Shown here one piece after another: positions 1 through 8,109 of a stretch of DNA of 64,000 bases. Position numbers and translations under genes: made by a program. The stretch is taken from contig NZ_MWWS01000004.1 in assembly GCF_002259585.1 (NCBI RefSeq), positions 248,001 to 312,000 of the forward strand, written 5' to 3'. The notes below the pieces were generated by a model. It saw nothing but the letters and a program-made list of their open reading frames with translations. It was not told the DNA's origin and searched no databases. The stretch is from Bombiscardovia coagulans (GTDB lineage: Bacteria; Actinomycetota; Actinomycetes; Actinomycetales; Bifidobacteriaceae). The first letter of the stretch is position 1. Every line of letters starts with the position of its first letter.

Positions 1-1320
1 GCTATTTTCACTTCCCAAGCTTGGAACATGGCCTTCTCTTTTTATAGCTCGTTGATGAACGAACCTACCGAACTCGACGAAGCTGCTCGTTCCCTTCGAT
101 TAACCCGTTGGGAACGGTTTTGGAAACTAGACGTTCCCTCGTCAGTCATCCCTTTGTTGTGGAACTGCATGATGAGCGTGGGTGGTGGCTGGTTCTTCCT
201 AACTGCATCCGAGATGATCTCCGTCAACAACCGAACATTTGCTCTCCCAGGCATCGGCTCGTATGTAGGCGAAGCAGCAGCAGAGCAAGACCTTGGTAAA
301 ATTGGCTGGGCTATCCTGACGATGATTGTAGTGGTCATCTTAATAGACTTCCTCCTATGGAAGCCGCTGACTGCATGGGCTGAAAAGTTTAGGGTCACTC
401 AGAGCGAGTCAACAGAACCCAAGCGCAGCGCCGTTCTCACTATCATACGACTATCCGGAATCAACGATATTTTGGCAGCTATAGGCAAACCTATTGCCAG
501 CTTCCTCGATGCTATTACGCGCCCCTTGGGCATCACCGGCACTCAAACGCAGGTTCGTAATGAGCAACAACGGCATCGCTTTACTGACTATGCTTACGCA
601 ATAGTGCTGGCTGGCTTAGGAATATGGGGTCTGATAAAGCTGTACCAGCTCGTAATACCTTCCTTAGGTTTTGCTGAAGTTGGGCATGTATTTGTCTTGG
701 GATTTCTCACCTTCCTGAGGGTCGCCTTGCTCATGATTGTCTGCTCGATAGTATGGGTACCAATTGGAGCTTCAATTGGCATGAACCCTCGCCTGTCTCG
801 TATCCTTCAGCCAATAGTGCAAATATGCGCATCATTCCCCGCCAATTTCATCTTCCCCTTCGTCACGCTCTGGTTCTTGTCTTGGCATATCGACATAAAC
901 TGGGGTTCCATTTTACTTATGGCCTTAGGAACACAGTGGTACATTCTCTTCAACGTAATTGCAGGAGCTTCAGCCATTCCTGACGACCTACGAGAAATGT
1001 CACGCTCCCTTAGGCAGCCCACATGGCAAAAGTGGAAGACTCTCATCCTTCCGGCCGTTTTCTCCTCCTGGTGTACTGGAGGAATTACAGCAGCTGGCGG
1101 AGCCTGGAATGCTTCTATCGTCTCAGAAGTTGTAGCTTACGGTCAACATACACTAACAGCACAAGGCTTGGGATCATACATTGCTGAAGCCACGTCCACA
1201 GGCGATACAGCACAAATTATCGCAGGAGTTACCGTTATGAGTATCTTCGTCGTGGCAGTGAACCGTTTCTTCTGGTATCCACTGCAAAACCTCGCCAAAC
1301 GGCGTTTTTCTCTCACTTGA
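1..1320 (+). CDS. ABC transporter permease, fused double permease of the nitrate/sulfonate/taurine class (5' end outside window)
   Basis: The frame is open from base 1, so the gene starts upstream. An internal ATG at 28 is not the true start. The visible part holds the end of one permease domain with an EAA-type loop (LDEAARSLRLTRW, about 20 residues in), a linker, then a complete second permease domain with several membrane segments and its own EAA-like loop (DLREMSRSLRQPTW). Such two-in-one permeases belong to the nitrate/sulfonate/bicarbonate ABC class in the cytoplasmic membrane. The next gene, 71 bases on, is the matching ATPase, so the two form one importer. The substrate-binding protein, if any, must lie left of the window, and the substrate cannot be read from the sequence. 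Confidence 0.9.
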   Translation, partial: AIFTSQAWNMAFSFYSSLMNEPTELDEAARSLRLTRWERFWKLDVPSSVIPLLWNCMMSVGGGWFFLTASEMISVNNRTFALPGIGSYVGEAAAEQDLGKIGWAILTMIVVVILIDFLLWKPLTAWAEKFRVTQSESTEPKRSAVLTIIRLSGINDILAAIGKPIASFLDAITRPLGITGTQTQVRNEQQRHRFTDYAYAIVLAGLGIWGLIKLYQLVIPSLGFAEVGHVFVLGFLTFLRVALLMIVCSIVWVPIGASIGMNPRLSRILQPIVQICASFPANFIFPFVTLWFLSWHIDINWGSILLMALGTQWYILFNVIAGASAIPDDLREMSRSLRQPTWQKWKTLILPAVFSSWCTGGITAAGGAWNASIVSEVVAYGQHTLTAQGLGSYIAEATSTGDTAQIIAGVTVMSIFVVAVNRFFWYPLQNLAKRRFSLT

Positions 1321-1391
1321 GACCAGTTTCCCAATTATCACTTCCTCAAACATAAGCAGATTTACATTACTATTTTGAAAGACACACGATT

Positions 1392-2759
1392 ATGCAGACA
1401 AACTCCATTATCGAAGCCCGGCACATCAACAAGGAATTCCAGTCAGACAAAGGCAATGAACTTAAAGTTTTAGATGATATGTCCTTGACACTGAATGAAG
1501 GTGAAGTCGTTGCCCTCCTTGGACGTTCAGGAGCCGGAAAGTCAACCTTCCTTCGCATTCTTGCAGGTTTAGTACCAGCCACTTCAGGTTCTGTGACATA
1601 CCGAGGCAAAGAACTCGAAGGACCGAACCCTGGAGTGGCATTGGTCTTCCAATCTTTTGCATTGATGCCTTGGCTGACAGTAGAAGCAAATGTAGAGCTC
1701 GGCCTGCAAGCCCGAGGTGTCCCTCGAAACGAACGCAAGAAACTGGCTTTAGAAGCCTTGGACTCTATAGGATTAGATGGTTTTGAAAGCGCCTACCCCA
1801 AAGAGCTTTCCGGTGGCATGCGCCAGCGCGTAGGCATAGCAAGAGCTTTAGTATTAAAACCAGATGCGCTGTTTATGGATGAACCCTTCTCTGCTTTGGA
1901 CGTACTCACGGCCGAAAATTTACGGCAGGAGGTATTAAAAGTATGGTCAGCTGAATCAGATGCCATTAAGTCCATATTGATTGTGACTCACAATATCGAG
2001 GAAGCTGTTCAGATGGCCAATAGGGTCGTCGTCCTCGGCTCACACCCTGGGCACGTCATTGCTGAAGTACCTATCAAGTTAGACCGCCCCCGGGATAAGC
2101 AATCAGAGGAATTCCAGTCTACAGTTGACTACATTTACTCCATTCTCACTGGCCGCTCTGACGAGACCAATGCCCGACGCATCCTCCAGTCAAAGGTACG
2201 AGACAAGGAAGCTGTCAACAAGTCTGTGCAAGAGGAGGACCTTGGGACTAAAGTTCTACCTGACGCCACTCCAGGAGGTCTAGCGGGACTTGCTGATATT
2301 GTGGCTGAGCATCCAGGCGGCATTGATATGGCCGACTTAGCAGCCACACTCTCTTTCGAAGTGGACGACCTCTTCCCACTCATTGACGCCGGTCTTCTCT
2401 TGGGTATCTTTGATGCAGACAACGGACATGTACGCTTAACGTCATTAGGTAAACGCTGGCAGCAAGCAGACATTCTGGAAGCAAAAGAAATGTTTTCCTC
2501 TATGATTTTGCAACGGGTACCTCTTGTGAGAGTCATCGATCGCGCCCTAAAGAATTCAGAATCAAAAACCCTCCATGGCAGCCTCATTCTCGATTTGCTT
2601 CGAGCTCATCACTCAGATAAAGAGGCTGTTCAACAGTTCGAAACTGCCATCGGTTGGGGACGTTACGGAGAACTCTTTGACTATGACGCCGACGATGATC
2701 GATTGACCCTTGATCCAGAGAACAAGGCTTCCCTACCCCAGCAAGAACAAGAACTATAA
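1392..2759 (+). CDS. ABC transporter ATP-binding protein with C-terminal AAA-associated domain (nitrate/sulfonate class)
   Basis: This 455-residue ATPase partners the fused permease upstream. Residues 1–250 are a standard ABC domain: Walker A GRSGAGKST (44–52), signature LSGGMRQR (about 138), Walker B LFMDEPFSALD and a switch histidine (VTHNIEEA). Residues 290–455 do not belong to the ABC fold and match the pattern of the AAA-associated C-terminal domain (COG4754-like) fused to some NrtD/SsuB-type ATPases, which probably has a regulatory role. The family without this tail is about 250 residues, so the extension is large. Substrate unknown. A 14-bp hairpin follows the stop codon. Confidence 0.9.
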   Translation: MQTNSIIEARHINKEFQSDKGNELKVLDDMSLTLNEGEVVALLGRSGAGKSTFLRILAGLVPATSGSVTYRGKELEGPNPGVALVFQSFALMPWLTVEANVELGLQARGVPRNERKKLALEALDSIGLDGFESAYPKELSGGMRQRVGIARALVLKPDALFMDEPFSALDVLTAENLRQEVLKVWSAESDAIKSILIVTHNIEEAVQMANRVVVLGSHPGHVIAEVPIKLDRPRDKQSEEFQSTVDYIYSILTGRSDETNARRILQSKVRDKEAVNKSVQEEDLGTKVLPDATPGGLAGLADIVAEHPGGIDMADLAATLSFEVDDLFPLIDAGLLLGIFDADNGHVRLTSLGKRWQQADILEAKEMFSSMILQRVPLVRVIDRALKNSESKTLHGSLILDLLRAHHSDKEAVQQFETAIGWGRYGELFDYDADDDRLTLDPENKASLPQQEQEL

Positions 2760-2776
2760 ATAGAAAATTCTGAGCT

Positions 2777-2812
2777 GCTCTGGGTTCTGCGTTTATCGGC
2801 AGAATCCAGAGC
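2777..2812 (+). terminator. Hairpin after the ABC transporter operon
   Basis: Arms 2777–2790 and 2799–2812 pair over 14 bp with one G·T wobble and an 8-base loop. It lies 17 bases after the ATPase stop. No T-run follows, so intrinsic termination is uncertain and it may instead protect the transcript end. Confidence 0.5.
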
Positions 2813-2892
2813 CATAGCAGCCCTGGGGCACAGAGAACTGTCCCGCCGCAGCCGACCCTGTAAGACCCTCCTACCTGGATAAAGGAATACAC

Positions 2893-3336
2893 ATGGAACC
2901 TGTACGCAGTAACCATTCATTTGCATCTTCTTTAGCTGAAGCATTTGCAGTTTTTATCGGCGGAACACTGGGCACAGCAATACGGTACATTTGTTCCTCT
3001 TTACCCGTATTTTCTTGGTATTTTTACACAGGTACTTATTTGGCCAACATGTAGGCCTGCCTCTTCTATGCTTACCTGACCTCTTATGTAGCACAAGCCA
3101 GCTGGATGACTATCATGCAACAACAGATAAGCACTCGTGCACTGGGCACAGGCTTATGCGGAGGGCTGTCAACTATGTCAACCATCTTGGTAGAAGTATT
3201 CACCACGCTACGTGATCAGCGATACTTATCGGCAGTCGCCTACCTACTAATATCGATATCTAGCGGCTTACTGTTTGCTTGGATAGGAAGCAACGCAGGC
3301 TGCAAGTTGGCCAGAAGAAAGCAAAGCAACAGATGA
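2893..3336 (+). pseudogene. crcB: Fluoride channel FluC/CrcB, first copy, interrupted by an in-frame stop
   Basis: A reading frame starts at ATG 2893 behind AAAGGA and shows FluC features: a GGTLGTAIRY N-terminal helix and, after the break, GLCGGLSTMST, the family's G(F/L)xGGxSTxS fluoride-path motif. A TAG at 3052–3054 stops it after 53 codons, yet the same frame stays open and FluC-like on both sides until TGA 3334–3336. Without the stop the product would be about 147 residues, near the family's size. FluC exports fluoride as a dual-topology dimer. The TGA overlaps the ATG of the second copy, as in functional heterodimer pairs. A sequencing error or suppression cannot be excluded, but decay is likelier because the neighbour is also broken. 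Confidence 0.8.
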
Positions 3337-3703
3337 TCGGGTTCTTGGTAATGCTGTGCGGTGGATTAGGTGCTGAATGCCGCTTTATGCTTGATACAAG
3401 TATCAACAAGCTATGGAACCATAACTGGCCCTTAAGCACAATTGTCGTTAACATTACGGCCGGTTGTTTAGCTGGATTGGTCGGAGCATTGTGCGCCCGT
3501 TCTCTGATTGATCCGACTGCACGTCTGCCCCTTACCACAGGTTTCTAGGTGACTTCTCCACCTTCTCTACTGCTATATGGGAAGTATTCAGTTTTCTGCA
3601 CCATCGGCAATTTTTGCGGGCCACACTGTATATGGGTATGGGATTTTTGGCCCCCTTACTTATGGTTGCTTTAGGTTTTACCCTTGGCATGAATCTGATA
3701 TAA
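3333..3703 (+). pseudogene. crcB: Fluoride channel FluC/CrcB, second copy, frameshifted
   Basis: This copy starts at ATG 3333, overlapping the end of the first by ATGA. It encodes FLVMLCGGLGAECRF, then TIVVNITAG (the VN-x-x-G family motif), and meets TAG at 3546–3548. Shifting frame by one base at about 3545 restores LGDFSTFSTAIWEV, the most conserved FluC stretch, and the frame then runs to TAA 3701–3703. One base therefore appears to be missing (TTC-TAG where TTC-CTA-GGT is expected). The full product would be about 123 residues, the normal FluC length. Both members of the pair are inactivated by different lesions. Confidence 0.82.
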
Positions 3704-3801
3704 GTACCCCATCAGCTATCAACAGCAGTAGTCTTAAAAGAGTCTTCATATTCCCATGAAAGACCCCAACACTGTAATGTGGTATCAGCAAAGGAGCAAG
3801 A

Positions 3802-4440
3802 ATGTCAGCAATTAAGATGGCTGTAGTGGCCGCAAACGGTAGGGCGGGTTCCAAAATTGTAGCAGAAGCAGTCAATCGTGGTATAGAGGTGACGGCAATA
3901 GTTCGACATCAGAAGGAAAGCCCAGCACAACACACTCTTATCAAAGACCTTTTCGAACTTACAACTGAAGACGTACAGGATTTTGACGTACTTGTCGATG
4001 CTTTCGGCACGTTTACACTAGAGAACTTACCTGAGCATATGGTTTCCATAAAACACTTGACTGACATTCTTTCTCATGTCTCAACACGCTTACTCATCGT
4101 AGGCGGAGCCGGCAGCCTGTATACAGATAAGGATCATAGGCAGCAACTGAAAGATAGTGCTGATTTCCCGAAAGAAGCGCTTCCCTTAGCCAGAATAATG
4201 AGCCAGACATTGGAGCAATTACGACTCAGAGATGATGTTCGTTGGACTTATGTAAGCCCAGCAGCCAACTTCCTCGCAGATGGTCCACGCACCGGGCATT
4301 ACCTGTTGCGAGGTGAAGAATACTCAACTAACAGCAAAGGAGAATCATCGATATCCTATGCTGATTACGCTATTGGTTTGGTAGATGAAGCACTTTCAGG
4401 GGAACATATTCATCAGCGTATTTCACTCATCGGTCAGTAA
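3802..4440 (+). CDS. NAD(P)H-binding atypical short-chain dehydrogenase-like protein
   Basis: This 212-residue protein has a Rossmann start (KMAVVAANGRAGSKIVAEA), where the family usually has GATGxxG; the first glycine and threonine are replaced. It continues with LLIVGGAGSLY and the YVSPAANF segment seen in YwnB/YhfK-like NAD(P)-binding proteins (NmrA-like atypical SDRs). Such proteins act as small reductases or redox sensors, and the substrate is unknown. The start is set by AAGGAG nine bases upstream. It stands alone, after the broken fluC pair and before a strong bidirectional terminator. Confidence 0.75.
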   Translation: MSAIKMAVVAANGRAGSKIVAEAVNRGIEVTAIVRHQKESPAQHTLIKDLFELTTEDVQDFDVLVDAFGTFTLENLPEHMVSIKHLTDILSHVSTRLLIVGGAGSLYTDKDHRQQLKDSADFPKEALPLARIMSQTLEQLRLRDDVRWTYVSPAANFLADGPRTGHYLLRGEEYSTNSKGESSISYADYAIGLVDEALSGEHIHQRISLIGQ

Positions 4441-4450
4441 AGAAACCAGC

Positions 4451-4500
4451 ACTGAGAAGGGTCTGTTGCAAAGAGAAACTTGCAACAGACCCTTCTCAGT
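4451..4500. terminator. Bidirectional terminator, perfect 21-bp stem
   Basis: Arms 4451–4471 and 4480–4500 are exact reverse complements over 21 bp with an 8-base loop. The hairpin sits between convergent genes (stops at 4440 and 4511). Short T-rich tails follow on both strands. It is one of the strongest hairpins in the window. Confidence 0.85.
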
Positions 4501-4510
4501 TTCAATTCAC

Positions 4511-5599
4511 TTACACATTGAACTTGAAATCTACGATATCTCCGTCTTGCATAACATAATCACGACCTTCTTGACGCAACTTGCCTTCCTCTTTAATAGT
4601 TGCCATCGAACCACCAGCTGCCACAAAATCATCGTAAGAAACAATATCTGCCTTGATGAATCCACGCTCAAAGTCAGAATGTATGACACCCGCAGCTTGA
4701 GGAGCTGTCCAGCCTTGGTGAATTTGCCAAGCTCGTACTTCTTTTTCGCCAGCGGTTAGGTACGTTTGTAGTCCCAGAACGTCAAAGCCTACCCTTGCCA
4801 GCTGGTCAAGACCAGACTCCGTCAAGCCCGCATCAGTGAGCATCTCGCGAGCATCAGCTTCATCAAGCTCTGTTAGGTCTGCTTCAAATTGAGCATTGAG
4901 GAAGATGGCCTGAGCTGGTGCAACTGAAGCAGCAAGTTGAGCCTGCATGTCTGTGTTTTGAAGCTCATCATCATCCACATTGAATACGTATATAAAAGGC
5001 TTGCTGGTCATCAGATGAAGGTCGTGAAGATCAGCTTTGTCAATCTTGCCAGCGGTAGCAGCGTGATCAATAGTCTCGCCTGCTTCAAGAATACTCTGAG
5101 CCTTTTTAACAGCATCCACATATGACTGGTCTATCTTCCCACCGCGAAGGTCCTTTTCTAGCTTGGGCAACGCATTCTCGATAGTCTGCATATCGGCCAA
5201 TATAAGCTCTGTATTGATGGTTTCGATATCATCCGCAGGGTCCACCTTACCGTTGACATGAACAATGTCGTCATCCTTAAAAGCACGCACGACTTCGCAG
5301 ATAGCGTCCGCTTCACGGATATTAGCAAGGAATTGGTTGCCGAGACCTTCCCCCTCTGAAGCACCTTTAACAATGCCTGCTATATCCACAAAAGTAACCG
5401 TAGCGGGAACAATTTTTTGGGTATGCACCAATTCAGCAAGCTTAGGCAACCTTGCGTCTGGCAATGGAACAATGCCTGTGTTGGGCTCAATAGTGGCAAA
5501 AGGATAGTTTTCTGCCAAAACGTTGTTACGAGTAAGGGCGTTAAATAAGGTGGACTTACCCACGTTGGGCAGACCTACAATTCCAATGGTAAGAGACAT
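4511..5599 (-). CDS. ychF: Ribosome-binding ATPase/GTPase YchF (OLA1 family)
   Basis: This 362-residue protein has the full YchF length. The P-loop GLPNVGKST is at residues 9–17, switch motif DIAGIVKGASEGEGLGNQF follows, and the nucleotide-specificity loop reads NVDD, consistent with the ATP preference of this family. The C-terminal TGS-like domain ends in VDFKFNV, the hallmark YchF terminus. YchF binds ribosomes and is redox-regulated; it is nearly universal. It is transcribed alone, leftward. Confidence 0.96.
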   Translation of the reverse strand: MSLTIGIVGLPNVGKSTLFNALTRNNVLAENYPFATIEPNTGIVPLPDARLPKLAELVHTQKIVPATVTFVDIAGIVKGASEGEGLGNQFLANIREADAICEVVRAFKDDDIVHVNGKVDPADDIETINTELILADMQTIENALPKLEKDLRGGKIDQSYVDAVKKAQSILEAGETIDHAATAGKIDKADLHDLHLMTSKPFIYVFNVDDDELQNTDMQAQLAASVAPAQAIFLNAQFEADLTELDEADAREMLTDAGLTESGLDQLARVGFDVLGLQTYLTAGEKEVRAWQIHQGWTAPQAAGVIHSDFERGFIKADIVSYDDFVAAGGSMATIKEEGKLRQEGRDYVMQDGDIVDFKFNV

Positions 5600-5703
5600 A
5601 TAATCCAGTCTATTCGCAAGGCTGACTAACGAAATACAAGGAGAGCCTTTGCCCCAGCTGGCAGCCTCTGCTCACTATATTTCTATAGTCCCACTTATGT
5701 ACG

Positions 5704-6504
5704 TTATCTTAACTCTATCGCATCAATAGCTGCAATAACAGCACCTCGGAAGGCCGCTTGCTCTAAGGCTGCCACACCCCTGATCGTGGTACCTCCTGGT
5801 GAGGTGACTTGGTCTTTCATGATGCCAGGATGAGTTTCCGTATCCAAATATAGCGCTCCCGTACCTTCCAGCATTTGAGCAACCACACGATAGGCAGAAT
5901 GCCTGCTCAGTCCGTATTTTACTGCTGCGTCAGCAAGAGCCTCCATGTACATGGCAGTAAACGCTGGCGTACAACCAGCTACTGTGCTCGCAATATCTAC
6001 TTGGTCAGTTGAAACTTCCTCGATAAGAGCAACTGGGCGGAAGACCTCCTGGAATATTTGATATTGCTCAGCACTGAGACTGTGCTTAGTCTCAGTTACC
6101 AAGATACCTTTCCTCACAGCTATAGGAGTATTAGGGATAGCACAAATTATATGTGTACCCTTACTGCACAAATTTTCATAGTAAGAGTGCGTGTAGCCAG
6201 CAACAATTGACACAATAAATCGCTGGTCATTCGACAGCCCTGCAAGTACCGGCTTCAAGGCTTCCTCTACCTGTTGAGGCTTAACCGCTACTACCACGAT
6301 GTCAGACAACTCCACTAGCTCTTGAGCAGAACGAACAGCTCTCACGCCCAGCTTTTTTGTAGAGATTTCAAGCTTGTCAAAGTGAAGAGTAGTAGCCACA
6401 ATCTGATCAGCTCGCACAACACCCGAAGACACTAAACCTTGAGCCATAGCCTGTGCCATGTTGCCATACCCAATAAATCCTATTGTTAGGTCTGCATTCA
6501 CCAT
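5704..6504 (-). CDS. proC: Pyrroline-5-carboxylate reductase
   Basis: ProC makes L-proline from pyrroline-5-carboxylate with NAD(P)H in the cytoplasm. The 266-residue product has the dinucleotide-binding start GFIGYGNMAQAM, VVAVKPQQ in the Rossmann core, and the dimerisation/active-site region GCTPAFTAMYMEAL and TSPGGTTIRGV, which defines the family. The neighbour transcribed in the same direction 105 bases upstream is a proline iminopeptidase, so both genes supply proline, one by synthesis and one from peptides. Confidence 0.95.
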   Translation of the reverse strand: MVNADLTIGFIGYGNMAQAMAQGLVSSGVVRADQIVATTLHFDKLEISTKKLGVRAVRSAQELVELSDIVVVAVKPQQVEEALKPVLAGLSNDQRFIVSIVAGYTHSYYENLCSKGTHIICAIPNTPIAVRKGILVTETKHSLSAEQYQIFQEVFRPVALIEEVSTDQVDIASTVAGCTPAFTAMYMEALADAAVKYGLSRHSAYRVVAQMLEGTGALYLDTETHPGIMKDQVTSPGGTTIRGVAALEQAAFRGAVIAAIDAIELR

Positions 6505-6609
6505 ATATTTCCCTTATCACTTTGCTTTTACAAGCCCCTTCAGCGTTTTATCTGTTCCACAGGCCTTGTATTTTTCAATTGCACCGGCTCCTACTGAAAA
6601 TTGTATATG

Positions 6610-7956
6610 TCAGTATAGGTCCGCCAAATCTCCGCGTTCTCTTGCCAGATCCAACAAATGAGCAAAAACGTTACCAGCATGAATTCCATCGTGTTCGAAC
6701 TCATTAGTCACCCACGCATGGCTATGCCCCACGCGAGAAAGGGTATCCAATTGCAAATGTGAGTCCACATACATATCGTCATAGTAGACAGCTGCTTGTA
6801 GAGGAACCTCATTGCAGGCCAACCTCTCACGATTATAAATATTAGGCCACGAGCCCTCACGCATCAGTATATTTACTGCTTCCTTAAAGGGAAGCAAAGC
6901 TTGTTCCTGCTTAAACATCCAAGGGAAAATAGCTTCTCCGGTGAACAGTAGCGGTCTAGCAGCAGTAGCAAACTCGGGCAACTGATCTCTTACCTGCTGA
7001 GCAGCCCAATCGATAGGACCACACTCGCCATCTGCATAAATGAACTCTTGCAAGGGCCAATACAGCGGATTGGACGCGGTAGCAGCTTCCACACCCGCCA
7101 AGAAGGGTTGAGATAGCTCCACTTGTCCAGTTCGAGGAATGCTTCCATCTCCAGCAGTAAAGGCAGAATCTAGCAACCAATGCAGCTGTTCAAAACTCGG
7201 TTTCATACCGAAACCTGAACCCAAGGACTGGAAACGTTCTACTGTTAGGGGATCACCTGCCGGCAGGAAAACATCTGCTTTACTCAAACGGTCAGCAATT
7301 ACTGAAACACGTTCCATATCCTGAGGATACCGACCATAAAATTCTTGAGTCTTCGCTTTCATTCTAGGGAAAGTATGCTCATAGACTTCTCGCGGGCTAG
7401 CTGGTACATGAGGAATACCACCTGTTGTAAAACATGCAGTCAAACCTTCAGGGTAGGCAGAAAGGTATGCGAGCGTTAAGAAACCACCATAAGATTGACC
7501 TAACGATACCCACTTCCTGCCGCCAAAAAGTCTGAGACGCATGTGCTCAAAATCAGCAACAATTGAATCAGCCAAGAACTGACGAAGATATGCAGCCTGC
7601 TGGTTTGGATTGCCGATACTAGCAAAAGATGCAGCATCTATGAGTGTTGAACGTCCTGTTCCCCTCTGATCAGGAAGAACAACTCGAAAATATTTAAGAG
7701 CTTCATCTATCCAAGGTTCACTCTGCCTATTCAACGGTCTAGGTCCGGCACCACCAGGGCCGCCTTGGAAATACACCAAAAGCGGAAGATCATCATGAAT
7801 ATGCTCTGGAGCACACAGCACCCGACAGAATAAACTAATAGTAGATGTTTGCCCAATGTCAGAACCGGGCTGTAAACCCTGCCAATGCAGCGGAACTGAA
7901 ATAGAATACTCTTCCACATGTAGACCCGGCAAATAGTACTCAGCAAGTAGTGTCAT
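6610..7956 (-). CDS. Proline iminopeptidase-like alpha/beta hydrolase (S33)
   Basis: The likely start is ATG 7956, preceded by AAGGGG at a good distance; an in-frame ATG at 8010 would add 18 residues without a ribosome site. The 448-residue product has the S33 hallmarks: oxyanion segment QGGPGG, PDQRGTGRST, nucleophile elbow GQSYGG, and a late His in EHDGIH. It fits the long (about 430–450 residue) proline iminopeptidase subgroup that removes N-terminal proline from peptides. No signal peptide is seen, so it is probably cytoplasmic. Confidence 0.88.
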   Translation of the reverse strand: MTLLAEYYLPGLHVEEYSISVPLHWQGLQPGSDIGQTSTISLFCRVLCAPEHIHDDLPLLVYFQGGPGGAGPRPLNRQSEPWIDEALKYFRVVLPDQRGTGRSTLIDAASFASIGNPNQQAAYLRQFLADSIVADFEHMRLRLFGGRKWVSLGQSYGGFLTLAYLSAYPEGLTACFTTGGIPHVPASPREVYEHTFPRMKAKTQEFYGRYPQDMERVSVIADRLSKADVFLPAGDPLTVERFQSLGSGFGMKPSFEQLHWLLDSAFTAGDGSIPRTGQVELSQPFLAGVEAATASNPLYWPLQEFIYADGECGPIDWAAQQVRDQLPEFATAARPLLFTGEAIFPWMFKQEQALLPFKEAVNILMREGSWPNIYNRERLACNEVPLQAAVYYDDMYVDSHLQLDTLSRVGHSHAWVTNEFEHDGIHAGNVFAHLLDLARERGDLADLY

Positions 7957-8109
7957 CTTATCCCCTTCATACAGAGCTTTTCTCTGTATTATCACTCTTA
8001 CCATACTCAAACCTAATCAATAGAGGATGCTCATACAGAGACAATACCTCCTATAAAATCATTCCTAAGGCTTAGAAGTGAGCACAGAGAACACGGTAGG
8101 CTCTATTAT

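Noticed and set aside
2813-2892. Fluoride riboswitch before the broken fluC pair
   Set aside because: Short fragments (CCCGCC, CCTAC) look suggestive, but the conserved GATG and CTGATGA elements and the pseudoknot pairing are not recognisable. It could be a decayed motif; unsupported.
3046-3060. Programmed read-through of the TAG in the first fluC copy
   Set aside because: No known recoding signal or amber-decoding system is seen, and the sister gene is frameshifted, so simple decay explains both.
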